This document shows, in pieces, positions 23,918 through 36,788 of a stretch of DNA of 64,000 nt. The translations under genes were made by a program, and so were the position numbers. The notes under the pieces are model-generated. The model was given only the letters and a program-made list of their open reading frames with translations, ran no database searches and was not told the origin of the DNA. The DNA comes from Diphasiastrum complanatum (Eukaryota > Streptophyta > Lycopodiopsida > Lycopodiales > Lycopodiaceae): the NCBI GenBank assembly GCA_029204225.1, contig CM055093.1:19644041-19708040 (forward strand), in the 5' to 3' direction. How positions within the stretch are numbered: position 1 is the stretch's first letter; every line of letters starts with the position of its first letter.

Positions 23918-24488
23918 TGTTAGATTTCTTATGCTCGGCCTTAAACAAATCGTTCAAGTAATGAGCATCTTGAAAACTGAAGGCCGACTACATGTTTCGG
24001 ACCTTCACTTTTTCCCTTTGAGATTTTTTGTGTCTTAAACATGTTCTAAGGTACCTTCGCCTTTTTCACACCTTCGCGAAAAATGCGACACAATGGCCAG
24101 AATGCCTTGGAATCCATTTTAGGACCACCTTCGTCTTTTTTCGCCTTTTTCACACCTTCGCGAAAAATGCGACACAGTGGCCAGAATGCCTTGGAATATA
24201 TACTACTAGCTGAATCAAGCAATGTAAGTGTTCTTTTTTCAATCAGAGTTATCTGTAGCTAGCGTTATCACGCTCAAAAAGCTGAAGTTATTACTTCAAG
24301 CCATTGTACTCACTATTGATATTAATCAGAGTGCAATTTTTGTCTCACTACTGTATTGTTCATTTGAGCAATTTGTATGAATCATTTTTCTTAAATATTT
24401 CTGCTGCTAACTGTTGCGTTTCCGTTCCTACACGCCTACGCTCAAAGCTTCGAGCTTCCGCTGTCGGTCATTCTCACATTTTACAACA
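23918..24488. mobile_element. Solo LTR inserted in copia integrase-RT linker
   Basis: 571 bp beginning TGTTAGATTT and ending TTACAACA, flanked by the perfect 5-bp direct repeat ATGGT (23913-23917 and 24489-24493). Removing the insert and one repeat restores the copia reading from ...EQTVM to VGYSNGSQVY. No internal coding region, primer site or second LTR is present, so it is a solo LTR left by recombination. It contains an 84-bp-period duplication at 24057 and 24141. Confidence 0.85.
24057..24197 (+). repeat. Internal duplication inside the solo LTR (period 84 bp)
   Basis: TCGCCTTTTTCACACCTTCG... runs about 57 bp and recurs at 24141 with one visible change (CACAATGG/CACAGTGG). Confidence 0.9.
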
Positions 24489-24668
24489 ATGGTCGGATAC
24501 TCGAATGGATCACAAGTGTATAGACTCTACAACCCAACCTCGAAGAAATTGTGTTGACTAGAGATGTGAAATTTGATGAATCCACATTTTTTGGATTGAA
24601 GGAAAAAAAGGGCCATGATATTTTCACACTGCTGCCAATTCAAGAGGGAGATTGAGGACAACCATCAA

Positions 24669-25164
24669 TGTCATGCCCATGACTGGTCTCGGGTAACGTG
24701 CCTACGCTAGGAATCAGTAGACCAACAACTTGTAAGTTAATTGTGACTATAAGGGAATTGGGGCCCTTATGTGTACATGGTCATAATTAGTGGTTGTAGG
24801 CCTAAACACATGGTGGTGGAGTTGGTATGGGTCAGTTAGTGACTCATTAGAAAACTGGATGACGTGGCCCAGATAGGTTGCAGAGGTGTCACAGTGCACT
24901 ACTAGTGGTTCATGGGCCTTGGAGGGTATAAGTATACCTATTGGGCTCTCACTGGTGTATGCTTGATTCTGTGATTGGTAGCTACATGCTGCTAATGTGA
25001 TTCCTCTTTCCATGACTGTGATTGATCTATAGCTTGGGGGCTAGATGCGTACGATCTAGGTTTGGTTGGATTGGTTTATCCACCACCCGTTTCCTTGTGC
25101 TGTTGCTTTGTTTGGCATGCTTAGATTGTATCATGTGCGGAGGACTTTATAATCAACACAGAAT
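24669..25164. mobile_element. Second LTR-like insertion in the copia linker
   Basis: Copia coding sequence stops after LLPIQEGD (about 24650) and resumes at about 25165 (NIKPWTLEQEAED). The intervening ~500 bp begins TGTCATGCCC, a common LTR start, and has no coding sequence. ATCAA occurs just before it (24664-24668) and at 25165-25169, a possible target duplication. However, that would make the right end ...CAGAAT rather than CA, and the frame does not rejoin cleanly. Boundaries are approximate. Confidence 0.45.
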
Positions 25165-25955
25165 ATCAAGCCATGGACTTTAGAGCAGGAAGCTGAAGAT
25201 CAACCTGACAAAGAAGAAACGAACCAGCAGCGACAAACAGGACCAAGAAGGTCGACAAGACAAAAAAGACCTCTAGATCGATACATTGATAATCTTCAAT
25301 GGAGTGAAGATGTAGATGTTGAGTACTATAGCTTCACTGAAGACCGACAACCTACCAAGAATCTATCCAGAGTTCAGAGGGAGAATTCTGGAAGCAGGCA
25401 GTGTTAGAAGAGATCAAATCAATGAGACAAAATGAGGCGTAAGCATTAGAGCCATTGCCTGAATATAAAAAGATCGTCGACTACAAATGGGTTTATCCAA
25501 CAAAAATAGAATCAGATGACACTGTCGGACGCTACAAGGCCAGACTTGTTGCCAAAGACTACACGCAAAGGTACGACATCAACTACGTCGTCGATACGTA
25601 CTCACCAATGGTCAAAATGACAAGCATTTGACTGCTCCTTGCATACGCACCACAACACAATCTGGAAGTGCACCAGATTGATGTCAAAATAACCTTTCTC
25701 CACGGAGATCTAGAAGAAGAAATTTTCATAAAACAGCCTGAAGGATTCGAAGACCCTGACAATCGACAATATGTTTGTCGGTTGCATCGATGCATTTATG
25801 GTTTGAAGCAGACATCATGAGCTTGGTATAAGAAGCTTGACAGTCTTCTGAAGTCTCTAGACTTCGTCCCTATACAACCAGACTGTAATGTCTATATAAG
25901 AAGCGTAGGGAGAAGCTTTGTGATTCTAACAATTTTTGTGGAGGACTCACCAGTA

Positions 25956-26660
25956 GTCCAAAAAGGAGATGATGATTTCTCAACAACGGATCATACTTGT
26001 GATCGACCCGTGAAAGCTTTGGGAGTGAACTATGACTCTCAAATAGATAATGTTATTTGGAATCAAGCTCTTGCAACTATGGATTGTACAACAAAATATA
26101 TGTGTCAACAAGATGACAATTCCAAGTTGAGCAAGATTCCTATGCATGATCGAACTTTGGATACATCGATCACATTCCCTGTAAATATGGTGAATGTGGC
26201 ATGGATATCAACCAACCCAATTTCAAATCCTATTGAAAATGAACTCATTTATGTCAGTTATGTCTTATCTTATGATGAAAGTGAAGAACTTTCTGATGAA
26301 CAGATTTTAAATCACATGGATCCTACAAGGTTTGGAGTTCACGATATTCCTGATGAACCAACAATAAAACCGCAGAAAACAATTATATTGAAGGAAGAAA
26401 AGAATACATGAACATTGATGAAGTTGCTGATTAAATATCAAGATTGTTTTGGTTGGACATACAAAAGTTACAGTGATTATTCAAAGTGAATTTTATTTAC
26501 GAAATTGAGCATACTTAATGGGTTTTCATCAATTGTTGTCGTTTCTAAAAAAAATGAGAAGATGAAAATTTGTGTGAATCTCAAAGTGTAATTTGTAGAG
26601 ACAAATTGCCCCTAAGTAATAAAGACTTTCCAAGCTTCAAAGCCCAAATAGACTTTGATG
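25956..26660 (+). pseudogene. Ty3/gypsy protease-RT linker and RT start, decayed
   Basis: The plus-strand ORF to 26411 contains ALGVNYDSQIDNVIWNQAL and SDEQILNHMDPTRFG. These parallel PLGIHQESDTDIINWIDAL and SDEQALSYFDPQRYG in the linker of the complete gypsy element at 36.8-49.8 kb, so both belong to the same lineage. Downstream, DCFGWTYKS, FIYEIEHT, VVVSKKNEKMKICVNLK and further broken RT pieces are readable in changing frames. It is joined abruptly to the copia remnant at about 25955. Confidence 0.75.
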
Positions 26661-26779
26661 ATATAGAATTATCATTGATCAATATTCTTTTAGGACATTG
26701 TATGAATTTATTACTTCAATGAATTGAGTAACAGACATTGATACATGTAGAACTAAGAATCTTCTATGAATTATGTTTG

Positions 26780-27195
26780 ATGGTATTATGAACACCGACC
26801 TTTGTTTGAAGGGATGTGCAGGTACACACGAACGTACCTGAAGAATCATTACAAGAATAAGAAGTCCGCTGGGTTTAAGCACTGGCCTCTCTTTGAAGGG
26901 TATGTGCAGGTACTCGAGAAAGTGCCAGAAGAACAAGAATTGGAACATGAAGCTTTCTAAGCTTAAGAGAGTAAACAAGAAGGCTTTTGACAAAGTCTAT
27001 AATGAAGGCTCAGCAGAGTCTATAAAGAAGGCTTATTACTAAGTCTATAATGAAGGCTCAGAGGAGTCTATAAAGAACAAGATAAGGCCTAGGGTCTGAT
27101 CACCCTAGTGATCTTTTCCACCATGATTGAGGATGAGCAACCCCTAGAAAATAAGTGCCAATGACCATGATTGAGGATGGGCAACCTCTAGAAAA
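26780..27195 (+). repeat. Cluster of three local tandem duplications
   Basis: (1) CTTTGTTTGAAGGGATGTGCAGGTAC near 26801 and CTCTCTTTGAAGGGTATGTGCAGGTAC near 26888. (2) AGTCTATAATGAAGGCTCAG near 26993 and 27043, each followed by AGTCTATAAAGAA. (3) CCATGATTGAGGATGAGCAACC near 27121 and CCATGATTGAGGATGGGCAACC near 27164. No gene recognised. Confidence 0.7.
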
Positions 27196-27605
27196 AAAAG
27201 GACTTAGGAATTGATGGACATTATGCAAAAACAAGATGGACATATACCTTGGCTCTTTCTTAGGAAGATTGCACTTGGGTGAATTCCCAAGTTGTAACCA
27301 TGTAAAATCATATGTAAATAAAAGTCAAGTTTAATGAACCTTGTACCACCTACTTCCCATCTACTTTTCCACATGCATTCTAGGCTATTTGACACCTAGA
27401 ATGGGGCGCCCTCCTGCACTCTCACTTCATATGCCAAATCACCATAACAACTCTCCCAAACTGATACACATCACCCATTCACCCTCTCTAACTAATACAC
27501 CTCATCCATGCACTCTACTTCACTATAAGCCCCATTGGAGTCTTCCTCACACCTCATGCACTTGAACTTGACACCTCACACACTTTGGAAGGACTCTCCA
27601 CTCTC

Positions 27606-27613
27606 TATATAAG
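27606..27613 (+). promoter_or_regulatory. TATA box of the long LTR
   Basis: TATATAAG, about 1 kb before the LTR end; plausible U3 promoter core for the element. Confidence 0.4.
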
Positions 27614-27916
27614 TGGAAATGCGTCTCTCTACCATGAAGATTGAAGGATGTTGCATCCAAGCTCTGCCCATTTGTTGTTTGTTGTGTACAGGTGCTTTGG
27701 AGAAGAGGATTGAGGCATTACCTCAAGGAGGCTATGCTGTTTTGTGGATTGTAGGATTTTTGGAGCTCAAACCCTCTCGAATTTCTATCCCTCTTTCACA
27801 TCACACACACAAACACACACACACTCTCTCTCCCTCTCTCACTTTCACCTTCTCCTAAAACCATGGTATGCTTTTGAAACTGTTACCCATATGTAAGAAT
27901 GGTTGATCAGTACCAT

Positions 27917-28130
27917 TGCATGTCAGGCTATCTGTGGCCTATTGTCCATGCATGTCAGATCTAGAGCTTGCATGTCATGCTATTTGTGGCCTATTGTCCA
28001 TGCATGCCAGATCTAGAGCTTGCATGTCATGCTATCTGTGGCCTATTGTCCATGCATGTCAGATTTAGAGTTTGCATGTCAGATTTGAAGCTTGCATGTC
28101 ACACCATGCATTGCCTAGTGACCATGCATG
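27917..28130 (+). repeat. Tandem array, ~52-bp unit, 3-4 copies
   Basis: Units starting TGCATGTCA and containing TATCTGTGGCCTATTGTCC and CATGCATGTCAGATCTAGAG begin near 27917, 27969 and 28021. A shorter, diverged copy begins near 28073. Confidence 0.85.
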
Positions 28131-28608
28131 TCACTTCAGATTGTTGCATATCAAGAATTTGTGAATCCTCATGATTGCATGTCAAGAATCTAAGATTCAA
28201 CATGATTGCATGTTAGAAAGATTAAGACTTATGAAGAAATTTCTATGCTTTTGTTAAGCCAGATATGGAATTAAGATCATTGAATATGAACTAAGTCTAT
28301 GTTAAGTTGATGTTCTTACTTTGAGACCCCTATTAGATCCATTGTATATGTAATTGGCATTGGCCAATTGGATTTGCATATTGACAAGAAAAGAATCCTT
28401 TGGGGGGAGGGGGGTCCCCATCTGGACCCCTCAGTGCTTCCGCTGTTGTGTGAATGAATCTATGTGATGCAATGTTTTCGAGTTTTGATTTAAAGTCTTA
28501 TTTGATTCATTTAAGTTGATTCAAGACTAGCTTTATGTGAATGATAAGCCAATAAATCTTTTGGCATTTAAGAACTTAAGACATGCCTTCACTCTCGAGT
28601 TCGCAGTT

Positions 28609-28620
28609 TGGTATCAGAGC
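28609..28620 (+). promoter_or_regulatory. Primer-binding site, tRNA-iMet type
   Basis: TGGTATCAGAGC, a 12/12 match to the standard initiator-Met primer complement, three bases after an LTR end in CA. Confidence 0.75.
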
Positions 28621-29040
28621 AATGGTTTAATATGTCATGAACTTGACTTGAAGACCTTGTATGTTTATGCATGCAAAAGAACATAAAATTCCACCCGGTG
28701 TTTAAGAGGCCTTGTGCTTCAAAAAGCAAGAACTGCTTGGAAAAGATCAAGAAGATCAAGACTCCTACTAGGCATGACGAAGAACCAGATGACAACGAAA
28801 CACTGGAAGCCTACTTGTGGAGAACTAGAAGGTCATGTTTAGAGTATAGAAGTATTGCTTCTTAGAAATAATTTCTTGATTAAGATGGACCCATATTTCA
28901 AGCATCTTTTGAAATCATGAATAAGAAGTTAAACCTCCTAAGACACTATGTAAAAGCATGAATAGTATGACAACATACTAAGGAGGAACGGGGACTGAAA
29001 ACTTTAAGACCGGGCCGCTCATCCACTGAATTGATCAAAT
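28621..29040 (+). other. Truncated leader/gag start downstream of the primer site
   Basis: A 64-codon ORF (28671-28865, starting MQKNIKFHPVF, Lys-rich, then DDNETLEAYLWR) occupies the gag position of the LTR at 27.2-28.6 kb, but no gag domain is certain. The element is cut off before 29.05 kb. Confidence 0.35.
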
Positions 29041-29096
29041 TACTTGTTGTTCTTGCTAGTTAAGTGAATAATTTTTTTATCTAGATCAAGATCTAA

Positions 29097-29193
29097 TCAT
29101 TAGATTTGAGGAAGATCAATCTAACTAGCATCCAACACCTCTTGTGGATCGATTGTAGATCCATTTATGGTCCATACTTCAGAAAATTTAGCA
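29097..29193 (+). repeat. 5' LTR (right part) of deleted copia element
   Basis: A 97-bp block ending AATTTAGCA that recurs at 30813-30909 with few changes, and is followed here by a primer-like site. The LTR may extend left to TGTTG near 29047, which would make it only about 150 bp. Confidence 0.65.
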
Positions 29194-29206
29194 TGGTATC
29201 TTAGCC
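29194..29206 (+). promoter_or_regulatory. Degenerate primer-binding site (tRNA-iMet type)
   Basis: TGGTATCTTAGCC, two mismatches to TGGTATCAGAGCC, directly after the LTR end. Confidence 0.55.
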
Positions 29207-29819
29207 AAGTACAAGAGGCTATGTATTTGATCAATGAACACACCCAAAATTAGTAAGTTTTGAGTTTTTGATCTAGTTTTGAGAGGCGAGCTAGAAGTAG
29301 CCGGTAGCTTTATAATTTAGGATCAAATTTGATTCTTGGCTACATGTGTATGGTTCACACGTGTGGGGCCCATGTTGTAGCTCTCTTGAAGTGCCTAAGT
29401 TTAAATTGATCCCATAATTCACACACGCATCCTTTTTTGAGAATTTTTAATGTATCGTCTAGATCAATCTTCATAGTTTCTAAATCAATGATTAGATCTT
29501 GAATTGGATCGTTGATGTGAACGTTTGAGAGCTTGAATCAAGCCTCAAAAAGTGATTTTTCAGATCTTGATAGGGAGTGGTGAGAACTACGGAGTTGATT
29601 GCCATAAATCAAAGGTCTAGGGAGTGATTTGCTAGATTTGTGAATTGATCTCATTGTACCATCATCCAAGCTTTGTGTTAGATTGATTGGGCCGAGACTA
29701 GAAGCATTTTGAGTGCTATAAGTCTACCTTTAATCATTCCAAAAAGTGAAATCTTTGTGAATTTCAAGAGCTAAATCATTCATCAAGGCATCCATGGGTG
29801 GATTCTTGTTTGAAGCCAG
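29207..29819 (+). other. Leader of the deleted copia element
   Basis: About 600 bp between primer site and gag; AT-rich and repetitive in AGATCTTGA-like words. The end (MGGFLFEAS near 29793) may belong to gag. Confidence 0.4.
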
Positions 29820-30812
29820 TGAGAGGCTTACATCCACAAATTATGCCATATGGCCTTACATTGCACTACAATGAATGTGAGCAATGACCTCTTGAGAGAG
29901 GTGTCATCTTGTATCTCGTCCAAGGAGGCTTGGGATTCATTAAAAGGAATCTATGAATCCAACAACACTTCAAGGATTATCATGCTTAGAAACCAAGTAA
30001 GGGCAGTGGTGAGAGTGCACACGAGTATGTGCTCAGAATCACATCTTTGAACAAAGAAGTGGCTTCCATTGGAGATAGAATCCAAGATAATGAACTTGTG
30101 CAAGTCATTCTCAATGGACTACGTGATGATTACACTAATCTAGTCCAAAGTTTTTCCATCCAAGACCATCTACCTACTAAGCTCCATGATGTGCTTGTGG
30201 CCAAGGAGATTAGGATGCAACATCTTAAAGCAAGGATTGGATCAATGTCCTTGCAAGGTGGAGATGAGAAGGCCAACTTCTCATTCAAAGGCAAGAATAA
30301 GACTAATCCATCCAAGAAGAACCAAGGCAAGGAAGCCGAGGACAAGGATGGTGGATCAAGCTCCAAAGGCCAGAGCAAGAAGGAAAACTCAAAGCTTAAA
30401 TATTTCTTTTGTGGCAAAAAAGGACATTTTGCTTCCGAGTGCTTCAAGAAGAAGAAGGACAAGCAAGGCAATCTAGTGCTTGAGGAGGAGGAGGATGAAT
30501 GCAACTCATCCTTGATGGCATCTACAACACCAACATCAAGCAAGGATATACGGTGGATTGATAGTGGGGTTAGCTCCCACATATCTCATCAAAAGGAATA
30601 TTTCTCTGCCTTACTCTCATATAATGACTCTAAAAATTTCATATTCATTGCAAGTGACCAAGAGTGTAAGATAGATGGCATAGGATCTATTCCATTATGT
30701 CTTTGATCTTCAAAAAGAATAGATCTTGATAATGTTCTTTATGTACCATCCATCACAAAAAAATTGTTGAGTGTTGGATAACTCATGGACAATGGATTAG
30801 ATGTACACTTCA
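29820..30812 (+). pseudogene. Ty1/copia gag-protease, truncated
   Basis: Gag (UBN2-like) is readable from HMALHCTTMNVSNDLL through KEAWDSLKGIYESNN and, after a frameshift near 30030, QVILNGLRDDYTNLVQSF. A Lys-rich stretch leads to a zinc knuckle FFCGKKGHFASEC (first Cys position Phe, so imperfect). The protease begins WIDSGVSSHISHQKEYF, with Val in place of the Ala after DSG. It continues past a stop at about 30704 to LDNVLYVPSITKKLLSVG. It breaks off into a 3' LTR piece at 30813; integrase, RT and RNase H are deleted. Confidence 0.88.
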
Positions 30813-30909
30813 TCATTAGATTTGAGGAAGATCAATCTAACTAGCATCCAACACATCTTGTGGATCGATTGTAGATATGTTTATGGTCCACAATTCAAAA
30901 AATTTAACA
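30813..30909 (+). repeat. 3' LTR fragment of the deleted copia element
   Basis: 97 bp matching 29097-29193 (for example TTGAGGAAGATCAATCTAAC), ending AATTTAACA. It is fused to protease coding sequence, showing an internal deletion that removed most of pol. Confidence 0.75.
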
Positions 30910-31110
30910 TTGATGAATATACTATGTTTTGATTTAAGCTTAGTATTTGTAAGATTTCATCTAATTTTTATTTTGCAAATTTATGTTGATTTTTATGGTT
31001 TTTTGGATGAACGTAGAGAAGTATCCATTTTCTTAAAGTTATTGGAAAGAAAACTTCATTCTACTTCTTCAACTTCCAACTTAATTTCATGGGACAAATA
31101 TATACTATAC

Positions 31111-31265
31111 TATATGAGGGGTTATTAATTGACTAGTACATTAGAACATACTATATGAGGGGTGACTAGTACATCCTATATGAGGGGTGACTAGTATATA
31201 CTATATGAGGGGTGACTAGCACATACTATATGAGGGGTGACTAGTACATATTATATGAGGGGTGA
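31111..31265 (+). repeat. 25-bp minisatellite, six units
   Basis: TATATGAGGGG starts at 31111, 31152, 31177, 31202, 31227 and 31252. The last five are spaced exactly 25 bp (unit TATATGAGGGGTGACTAGTA plus CATAC), and the first carries an extra 16 bp. Confidence 0.95.
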
Positions 31266-33713
31266 CTTATGGACTAGTACATAGGAACATTAAGTATGTA
31301 ACACACTTGATGAGGCTATGGAACGTTTTCAACAATTATAGCTGAAAATGACTTATAAATATATGTCAAGTAGTGATCATGAAAACTTACAAAAGTGTTT
31401 GATGTTTTCTCTACTTTATGATTTCAATTTCTTAAGTAGCGTTCAACTATTTTTAGAGGGATGGTGATTGATGAAAGTTTGCTCCTAGATACATGAAACT
31501 TATCACCCCATACATTTAGTCTAATTACTATTTTAATGCAATCCCAAGTCCCATTCTTTTCTTTTATGAGGTCCTATGCACAAAATTAAGTTCAATCACA
31601 CTAACTTGACAAAGACTTATATGCTTGAACTTAAGTTTGAGCACATGCTCTTTTGCTCAAACTTAAGTTCGAGCACACAAGCATGTACTAAAGAGGATAG
31701 AGAGAAAAATTAATTTGTTCCAAAATCAATAAATTTTTCCAATATCACTAAAATAGTGTGTCCCACAATACTACTCCAATCATTGTACATGTGGATACCA
31801 AAAAAATTGAGCTATTTAATGTTCAATGTTGGGGGTTAACAATGAACATAAAAGTACATTCTTGTGGGTAATTGTTTAGAGTCTCTATATATGTTTACAT
31901 AGATGATAAGATTTTGATTTTGGGATCAAAGCCTAAAATAACTACCATTATATTGAAACAAACATTAATGTTTCATGGGTTGGAAAAAGGACGTGATATA
32001 AATTTTTTAAGCTATTCAGCCCACTATATAATAAAAAATGTTCAAGATTGCTCTTAAACGTTGTTTAATGTTTTCTTAGGGATTTACTTGTCATGATTAT
32101 ACTTTTACCAAGATTATCCCAATTGTAGACCATAAATTTCTAACATAGGAAACTTAATAGATATATTACATCCTTTTCTTGAGATTTTGTTTCTACCATG
32201 GTAATTCTTTTTAGCTCTTGAATTAAAATATGAGACTTTTTTTTTATCATTGAGTGAAGCCTTTAAAAGACAAAAGTTGATACTTTACATATCCTAGCCT
32301 TTATGCTTTACAATCTTTAGAATGGAGTTTTCAAATCAAATAAATAAATAGAGATGTTATTGTATGTATAAATTCTCCAATGTTGTGAGAAGGAATGAAG
32401 TAGGTGATCTATGTGGAAGGTCTCTTGTAACATGTAAAATTTAATAATGGGTTCGTACAAAGGAATTTTCCAATACAAACTCCTTGTCAAAGAAATTGGA
32501 TTAAGTATATTATGAAAATTTATATATTTCAAGCATGTCACATACATCTCATTTGATAACAACAATTAAATTATATGCAATTTTTCCTATATAACAATAT
32601 TATATTTACAAACATTATTGGAAAAGGTATTTTTATATCAAAAGGTTGTCGATTATAAAATAAATACAAAGACATTTAGCATTGTTAAGAGTTTAGGCTC
32701 TGGAAAGCCTACTCATGGTATCAAGTTTTACATGAAAATTCTTCCACTAGTATGATGATGAGACTTGGTTGAAATTTCTTAAAGTTAAAGTCACATCAAA
32801 CTTATGCCTTCATATCAAATGATTCTTTGTTTTGGATGATGAAGTTAAGAAAACCATAATATAAATTAGTTGATATGGATGAATAGTGACACTAGCTTTT
32901 GGTCAAATTTGGGTTGATGGTACCAATCAAATATACTAATTTTTTTCAATATGAACTTGACATTCATCCTACTTACACATATTAGTTTAAACCACATCAA
33001 CCTCATATGACTCACAATCCATGTCAACAAGGTTATAATATAATCTAACATCCTAAAAGTTTGATGGTTGTCAAGTCATATTGACAACATTTAGTGTATT
33101 CAATAAGGACAATGTGAATAAAGGTTGATGTGACTAAACTTAATGTGTATGTAGGATGAATGTCAAGCTCCTATCTACAACAATTATTATATTCATTTGT
33201 GAGTGTATCATTTGAATATACTACATGTTGTCAATATGAGATTGGGGACAACCAACTATTTACCCATGTTGACATGTAAAGATTTCAAAAATAGTGAGTG
33301 AAATGTGAGAAAAGTCTTTAACTCTCCTAGTAATGTCATGTTATACTTTCATGATTTAGCTGGATTTGAGAGAGGTTTAACATCAAGCTTTTATTAGAAT
33401 AACTATAGAAAAAAGGTAGCCATTCCTAACACAAAATGATTTTTTGGACTTCAATTGAATGTTTTTTTTTTCATATGATTCTTCTTTTGGTTTGTTTATT
33501 TTTTTTCTCAAATGGGTTTATCGGAGATTAAGACCTTCATAGAAAAGTACAATAGAATGAAATTGTCTCAAAGAAAAGAGTTTGCTTTTGGTATTTGAAT
33601 TTAAGATTGCAATCAGTTATGTTGTCCAATCATGGAGAATTTTGTAGAGGATACATCAACTTCAACTATAGTATGTACCTAAATCTTGGAATAGCTAGAT
33701 TCACAAAATAAAA
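31266..33713. other. AT-rich spacer
   Basis: No domain recognised on either strand. A 61-codon ORF at 31872 has VYIDDKILILGS, a faint echo of an RT active-site region, but nothing around it supports that. Confidence 0.4.
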
Positions 33714-33835
33714 ATTTATATCTTCATTTCTAAGCTTCAAATTGTAAATTTTGTATATGTGTAAACTCAAATCGATTTATATCTTCATTTCTAAGCTTCA
33801 AATTGTAAATTTTGTATATGTGTAAACTCAAATCG
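33714..33835 (+). repeat. Perfect 61-bp tandem duplication
   Basis: TATCTTCATTTCTAAGCTTC...CTCAAATCGATT is repeated without any visible change; second copy starts at 33775. Confidence 0.95.
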
Positions 33836-34235
33836 ATTAAATCATATGTGATATGGCTCTCAAGCTATCTATTATGAATACAACCATTTGAAATTCATGA
33901 TTGTTGATAGTAAATAGGATGACTTTGGAGTTATGTTTTTGTGGTCTACCCCACCTCCAAAAGAAAACAAACAAATCTAGAATGATTCCTAAGGTACTAG
34001 TTGTAACATAGTGGAGGACTAGACTTATTGACAAGATGATTCTAAAACTTTAGGCTAGGAGAAAGAAGGCGGAGCCTACATGTCCCCACTAGAATTTGTG
34101 AATGAGTATGGTATATGCTAAACATTCAAAGCTTTCCTATAATAAGAATTATCAATTGTTAGCCTATGCTTGAAAATGTGTCTAATTAGACAAACGTAGC
34201 ATTCACCACTTAGGAAGAATAAGAAAATTAAGGAT

Positions 34236-36452
<2,217 letters not shown>

Positions 36453-36783
36453 TCAAAAGTATCTATAGAGTTGTAATTCTCGAGATCGACTAAGACTAAA
36501 AAGGTGTGACAATGGCCTATGTATGGTCCTTAAACTTATTTTTAAATTATGCACATGGGTCTCGTTGGATTCCTTGACCTCCACTGGCCTATCACCAGTC
36601 TCTAGGTCAACTCGTGATTTGTCACATTGGTCAATGTCTAAAATAATATTGGATTCTCTTATTTTTTTCAGTTTGATGAATCTGTTCTTTTTTTTTGAAA
36701 TTTGAAAGGAGCTCTCAAGTGGATTGATTGCCCCCCCAAATAAAACAAGAGTAGATTCAACAGTGTTCTTTCTAGATTCTTGT
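36453..36783 (-). pseudogene. Left flank of the element interrupted by the gypsy insertion
   Basis: A minus ORF starts just inside the gypsy LTR and reads out into SQESRKNTVESTLVLFGG, INPLESSFQ and DLETGDRPVEVKESNETHV. The reading is protein-like but I do not recognise it. Its natural upstream partner would be the minus-strand sequence ending at 49.8 kb across the insertion, which suggests one older minus-strand element or transcribed region split in two. Confidence 0.4.
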
Positions 36784-36788
36784 GAGGG
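36784..36788. repeat. Target site duplication (left), GAGGG
   Basis: GAGGG directly before the left LTR, identical to 49771-49775. Confidence 0.93.

Larger units (their letters stand above)
22906..25955 (+). pseudogene. Ty1/copia pol (protease end, integrase, RT), split by two insertions
   Basis: Protease tail (STLYVPSLRRDL), pre-integrase, then integrase zinc finger (WHKRMYHLN...FCEACQKRK). The core follows with HSDVC, a TGA, YFLTFIDDYRRMTT and IRYDNGGEYKSKGF. The third catalytic position reads SVAKSKN where copia has VAERKN, so the catalytic Glu is lost. Linker sequence resumes after the first insertion as VGYSNGSQVYRLYNP and, after the second, as EQEAEDQPDKEE. RT follows: DYKWVYPTKIE, YKARLVAKDYTQ, QIDVKITFLHGDL, IYGLKQTS-stop-AWYKK, ending at ILTIFVED where YVDD should stand. 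Several stops and shifts; there is no 3' LTR, because gypsy sequence begins at about 25956. Confidence 0.88.
27200..28605 (+). repeat. Long LTR (left end uncertain)
   Basis: Ends ...TTCGCA three bases before a perfect TGGTATCAGAGC primer site. Contains a TATATAAG box at 27606, AATAAAAG near 27317, a CA/CT-rich patch at 27800-27842 and a 52-bp-period tandem array at 27917-28110. No protein-coding sequence. The left end cannot be fixed without a second copy. Confidence 0.5.

Noticed and set aside
30130-30582. 150-codon minus ORF
   Set aside because: Shadow of the copia gag-protease on the plus strand.
31111-31265. Possible CRISPR array (regular repeats)
   Set aside because: Units abut without distinct spacers, the window is a plant nuclear genome, and no cas-like genes are present; it is a minisatellite.
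31872-32057. VYIDDKILILGS as an RT active site
   Set aside because: Only one motif-like word; no RT sequence on either side in any frame.
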